From: Acidobacteriota bacterium
GTDB taxonomy: Bacteria; Acidobacteriota; UBA890
Length of the DNA: 9,734 nucleotides
Assembly (NCBI GenBank): GCA_030609765.1
Contig: JAUWTE010000082.1
Location: forward strand, 1 to 9,734
Direction of reading: 5' to 3'
Positions 6,869 to 9,734 of this stretch are shown here, piece by piece; position 1 is the stretch's first letter; every line of letters starts with the position of its first letter. A program made the translations under genes and the position numbers. The notes under the pieces were generated by a model. The model did not search any database. It had not been told where the DNA came from and saw nothing but the letters and a program-made list of their open reading frames with translations.

Positions 6869-6986
6869 TTTTTTCCCTTCCCGCGGCGAACAATGGCAAT
6901 CGTGGTTTGCGAGATTTCACGCTTTAGTGCCTCCTTGCCAACTGTCAGAAGGGTCATTTGTCTGATGTTTCCAGACCTCGCGATCA

Positions 6987-7016
6987 TTGACACGAGGCAG
7001 TGTTTTTCGTTAATAT
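6987..7016 (+). promoter_or_regulatory. Candidate sigma70-type promoter of the radical SAM gene
   Basis: A perfect -35 TTGACA (6987-6992) is followed after 18 bp by TAATAT (7011-7016, 4/6 to the -10 consensus). Reading the -10 one base earlier gives a 17-bp spacer. The flanks are AT-rich. The start of transcription would be near 7023-7025, giving a leader of about 220 nt. Confidence 0.6.
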
Positions 7017-7036
7017 CCACGCCAGTTTAGGTTGAG

Positions 7037-7199
7037 GGGATCAGTGTAGGTCCCGCTTCTCCCGGTAGCCGACGCGGACGCACCACCTTGGGGGTGGATC
7101 GCACCGGCGAGCCCGGCCCTTATTATTCGGGCTGTCGGCGCGTTGTGGCCGCGTGAGCACTGGCGCCTGGTGAGCCTTCATTGGCCGTGCGGGACGGCC
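7037..7199 (+). ncRNA. Possible structured leader RNA with a three-way junction
   Basis: The leader can form four hairpin units in order. Unit 1: GGGATC (7037-7042) with GGTCCC (7049-7054), 6-nt loop, one G-T pair. Unit 2 is a closing stem GCCGAC (7068-7073) with GTCGGC (7134-7139), enclosing two hairpins: CCACC (7083-7087) with GGTGG (7093-7097), and AGCCCG (7110-7115) with CGGGCT (7128-7133), the latter directly abutting the closing stem. Unit 3: GGCCG (7183-7187) with CGGCC (7195-7199). I do not recognise a known riboswitch or ncRNA family. In GC-rich DNA some of this pairing could be chance. It ends 29 nt before the Shine-Dalgarno sequence. Confidence 0.35.
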
Positions 7200-7228
7200 G
7201 AAATCGCCCTCTGCCGAAGGTCATCCTC

Positions 7229-7234
7229 AGGAGG
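7229..7234 (+). promoter_or_regulatory. Ribosome binding site that sets the radical SAM start
   Basis: AGGAGG lies 9 nt before the ATG at 7244. An in-frame TTG at 7181 would place this site inside the coding region and overlap a hairpin, so the ATG is preferred. Confidence 0.75.
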
Positions 7235-7243
7235 ATTTATCTG

Positions 7244-9319
<2,076 letters not shown>

Positions 9320-9332
9320 GGTAGCAGTATCC

Positions 9333-9352
9333 GAAGGACGCCAGGGTCCTTC
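9333..9352 (+). other. Short hairpin before the terminator
   Basis: GAAGGAC (9333-9339) pairs with GTCCTTC (9346-9352) around a 6-nt loop, 13 nt after the radical SAM stop. It shares the AGGAC/GTCCT core with the larger terminator stem downstream, so the two could exchange strands. Confidence 0.5.
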
Positions 9353-9364
9353 AGGATGACCTGG

Positions 9365-9399
9365 CAAAGGCCGTCAGGACCAAGTCCTGACGGCCTTTG
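9365..9399. terminator. Intrinsic, probably bidirectional terminator
   Basis: AAAGGCCGTCAGGAC (9366-9380) and GTCCTGACGGCCTTT (9384-9398) form a perfect 15-bp stem with a 3-nt loop, extended to 16 bp by C9365-G9399. An A-tract precedes and a T-tract ends the stem, so it can serve both the rightward radical SAM gene and the leftward gene beyond. The free T-run outside the stem is short. Confidence 0.88.
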
Positions 9400-9447
9400 T
9401 GCTTCTCGCGCAGCCGCGACCCGTTGAGAAGTCCGGGCTAGAAGGGA

Positions 9448-9734
9448 TCAGTGCTCGACGTAGCCGATGATCTTGGCGTGGACCTGTCGCAGGATGCGAC
9501 CTTTTTCGCGGTCGCTGCGATCAGCCTTGATGGCGTCACGGACAGTATCGATCTCGAGCCGGTACTTCTGGAAATGGCACTCGTCGGGCAGCAGCAGATA
9601 GTCGCTGTTGACGATTTCAACGAAGGTGACTTCCTTGGCTTCTTCGTTGATCTCGGGCCCCACGACACGCGCCACCAATCGTTCACCGTGGAAGTTGCTC
9701 CACTGGTAGATGGCATCGTCGTCGCGGGTGGCCA
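9448..9734 (-). CDS. Hypothetical protein, C-terminal part (start outside window)
   Basis: This frame is open from the right window edge to a TGA at 9448-9450 and gives 94 residues of the C-terminus. I do not recognise the family. The visible part is acidic and strand-rich: DDDAIYQWSNFHGERLVAR, then E-V-T-F-V-E-I-V-N-S-D-Y-L-L-L-P-D-E-C, then a helix VRDAIKADRSDREKGRILRQ and the end IIGYVEH. There is no signal or membrane segment in the visible portion. It is convergent with the radical SAM gene across the shared terminator. The codon choice is regular and the frame runs past the internal TTG at 9678, so I treat this as a real gene rather than a shadow. The competing frame on the same strand at 9438-9716 gives a low-complexity Ser/Arg/Pro-rich product. 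Confidence 0.65.
   Translation of the reverse strand, partial: ATRDDDAIYQWSNFHGERLVARVVGPEINEEAKEVTFVEIVNSDYLLLPDECHFQKYRLEIDTVRDAIKADRSDREKGRILRQVHAKIIGYVEH

Larger units (their letters stand above)
6869..7243 (+). promoter_or_regulatory. 375-bp non-coding region: operon end, promoter and leader of the radical SAM gene
   Basis: No gene is supported here. The region begins with T6 directly after the preceding stop (6869-6874), but no stem stands before it. The stretch to about 7020 is visibly more AT-rich than the genes and holds a small dyad GTCTG/CAGAC (6960-6964, 6972-6976). It ends in a strong promoter (6987-7016). From about 7023 on it turns GC-rich and contains several hairpins (separate entry) before the ribosome binding site of the radical SAM gene. 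Confidence 0.6.

Noticed and set aside
6869..6874. T6 run after the LolA-like stop as an intrinsic terminator
   Set aside because: No GC-rich stem precedes it.
6622..7020. 132-codon minus-strand open frame starting in the non-coding region
   Set aside because: Its first third lies in AT-rich promoter DNA and the rest is antisense to the LolA-like gene; no motif or ribosome binding site was seen.
7181..7243. TTG at 7181 as start of the radical SAM protein
   Set aside because: It lies in a hairpin, has no Shine-Dalgarno sequence, and would place the excellent AGGAGG at 7229-7234 inside the gene.
7023..7243. Known riboswitch (cobalamin, SAM, guanidine) or 6S RNA in the leader
   Set aside because: I looked for the conserved boxes of these classes and could not match them; only generic pairing is supported.
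9438..9716. 92-codon minus-strand open frame
   Set aside because: It is out of frame with the likelier gene that runs to the window edge, and gives a Ser/Thr/Arg-rich low-complexity product.

Overview
The window looks like chromosomal housekeeping and cell-envelope DNA from a GC-rich (by eye, low-to-mid 60s %) diderm bacterium. A diderm is indicated by a LolA-family periplasmic carrier, a second LolA-like protein on a membrane anchor, and a secreted lipoprotein with a clean lipobox. The phylum cannot be settled from the sequence alone. An acidobacterial origin is my best guess, resting on the membrane-anchor motif NWPRGSWQYD, which I remember (unverified) from acidobacterial proteins, and on the type of radical SAM enzyme present. 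I see no phage, insertion sequence, CRISPR, tRNA or rRNA signal.

Left part (1-1274): the 3' end of metG (methionyl-tRNA synthetase) runs rightward and meets a leftward ThiD-like gene whose product has lost the family's GTGC anion-hole motif. A 165-bp divergent intergenic region then separates the ThiD-like gene from the main rightward series.

Middle (1440-6868): six tightly packed rightward genes. They encode a LolA-type carrier, a long-chain polyprenyl diphosphate synthase, a LolB/DUF4292-like lipoprotein, a MacB/FtsX-type ABC permease, its ATPase, and an inner-membrane-anchored LolA-like protein. The last three overlap or nearly overlap and have a candidate promoter of their own at 4173-4201. 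Together they resemble a Lol-like relay (ABC extractor, periplasmic carrier, outer-membrane acceptor) with an isoprenoid synthase built in. The cargo is unknown and could be lipoproteins or a lipid.

Right part (6869-9734): a 375-bp non-coding region holds a strong sigma70-like promoter (perfect TTGACA) and a leader that can fold into several hairpins, including a three-way junction. It precedes a 691-residue radical SAM protein related to the Tes (tetraether synthase) group, which couples lipid chains in archaea. Here it lacks the middle cysteine motif that I associate with archaeal Tes. A 16-bp hairpin terminator separates it from the 3' end of a leftward gene of unknown function.

The most interesting reading is that the window brings together isoprenoid synthesis, envelope lipid or lipoprotein trafficking, and a possible membrane-spanning-lipid enzyme. 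The sequence shows the proximity; the functional link is inference.
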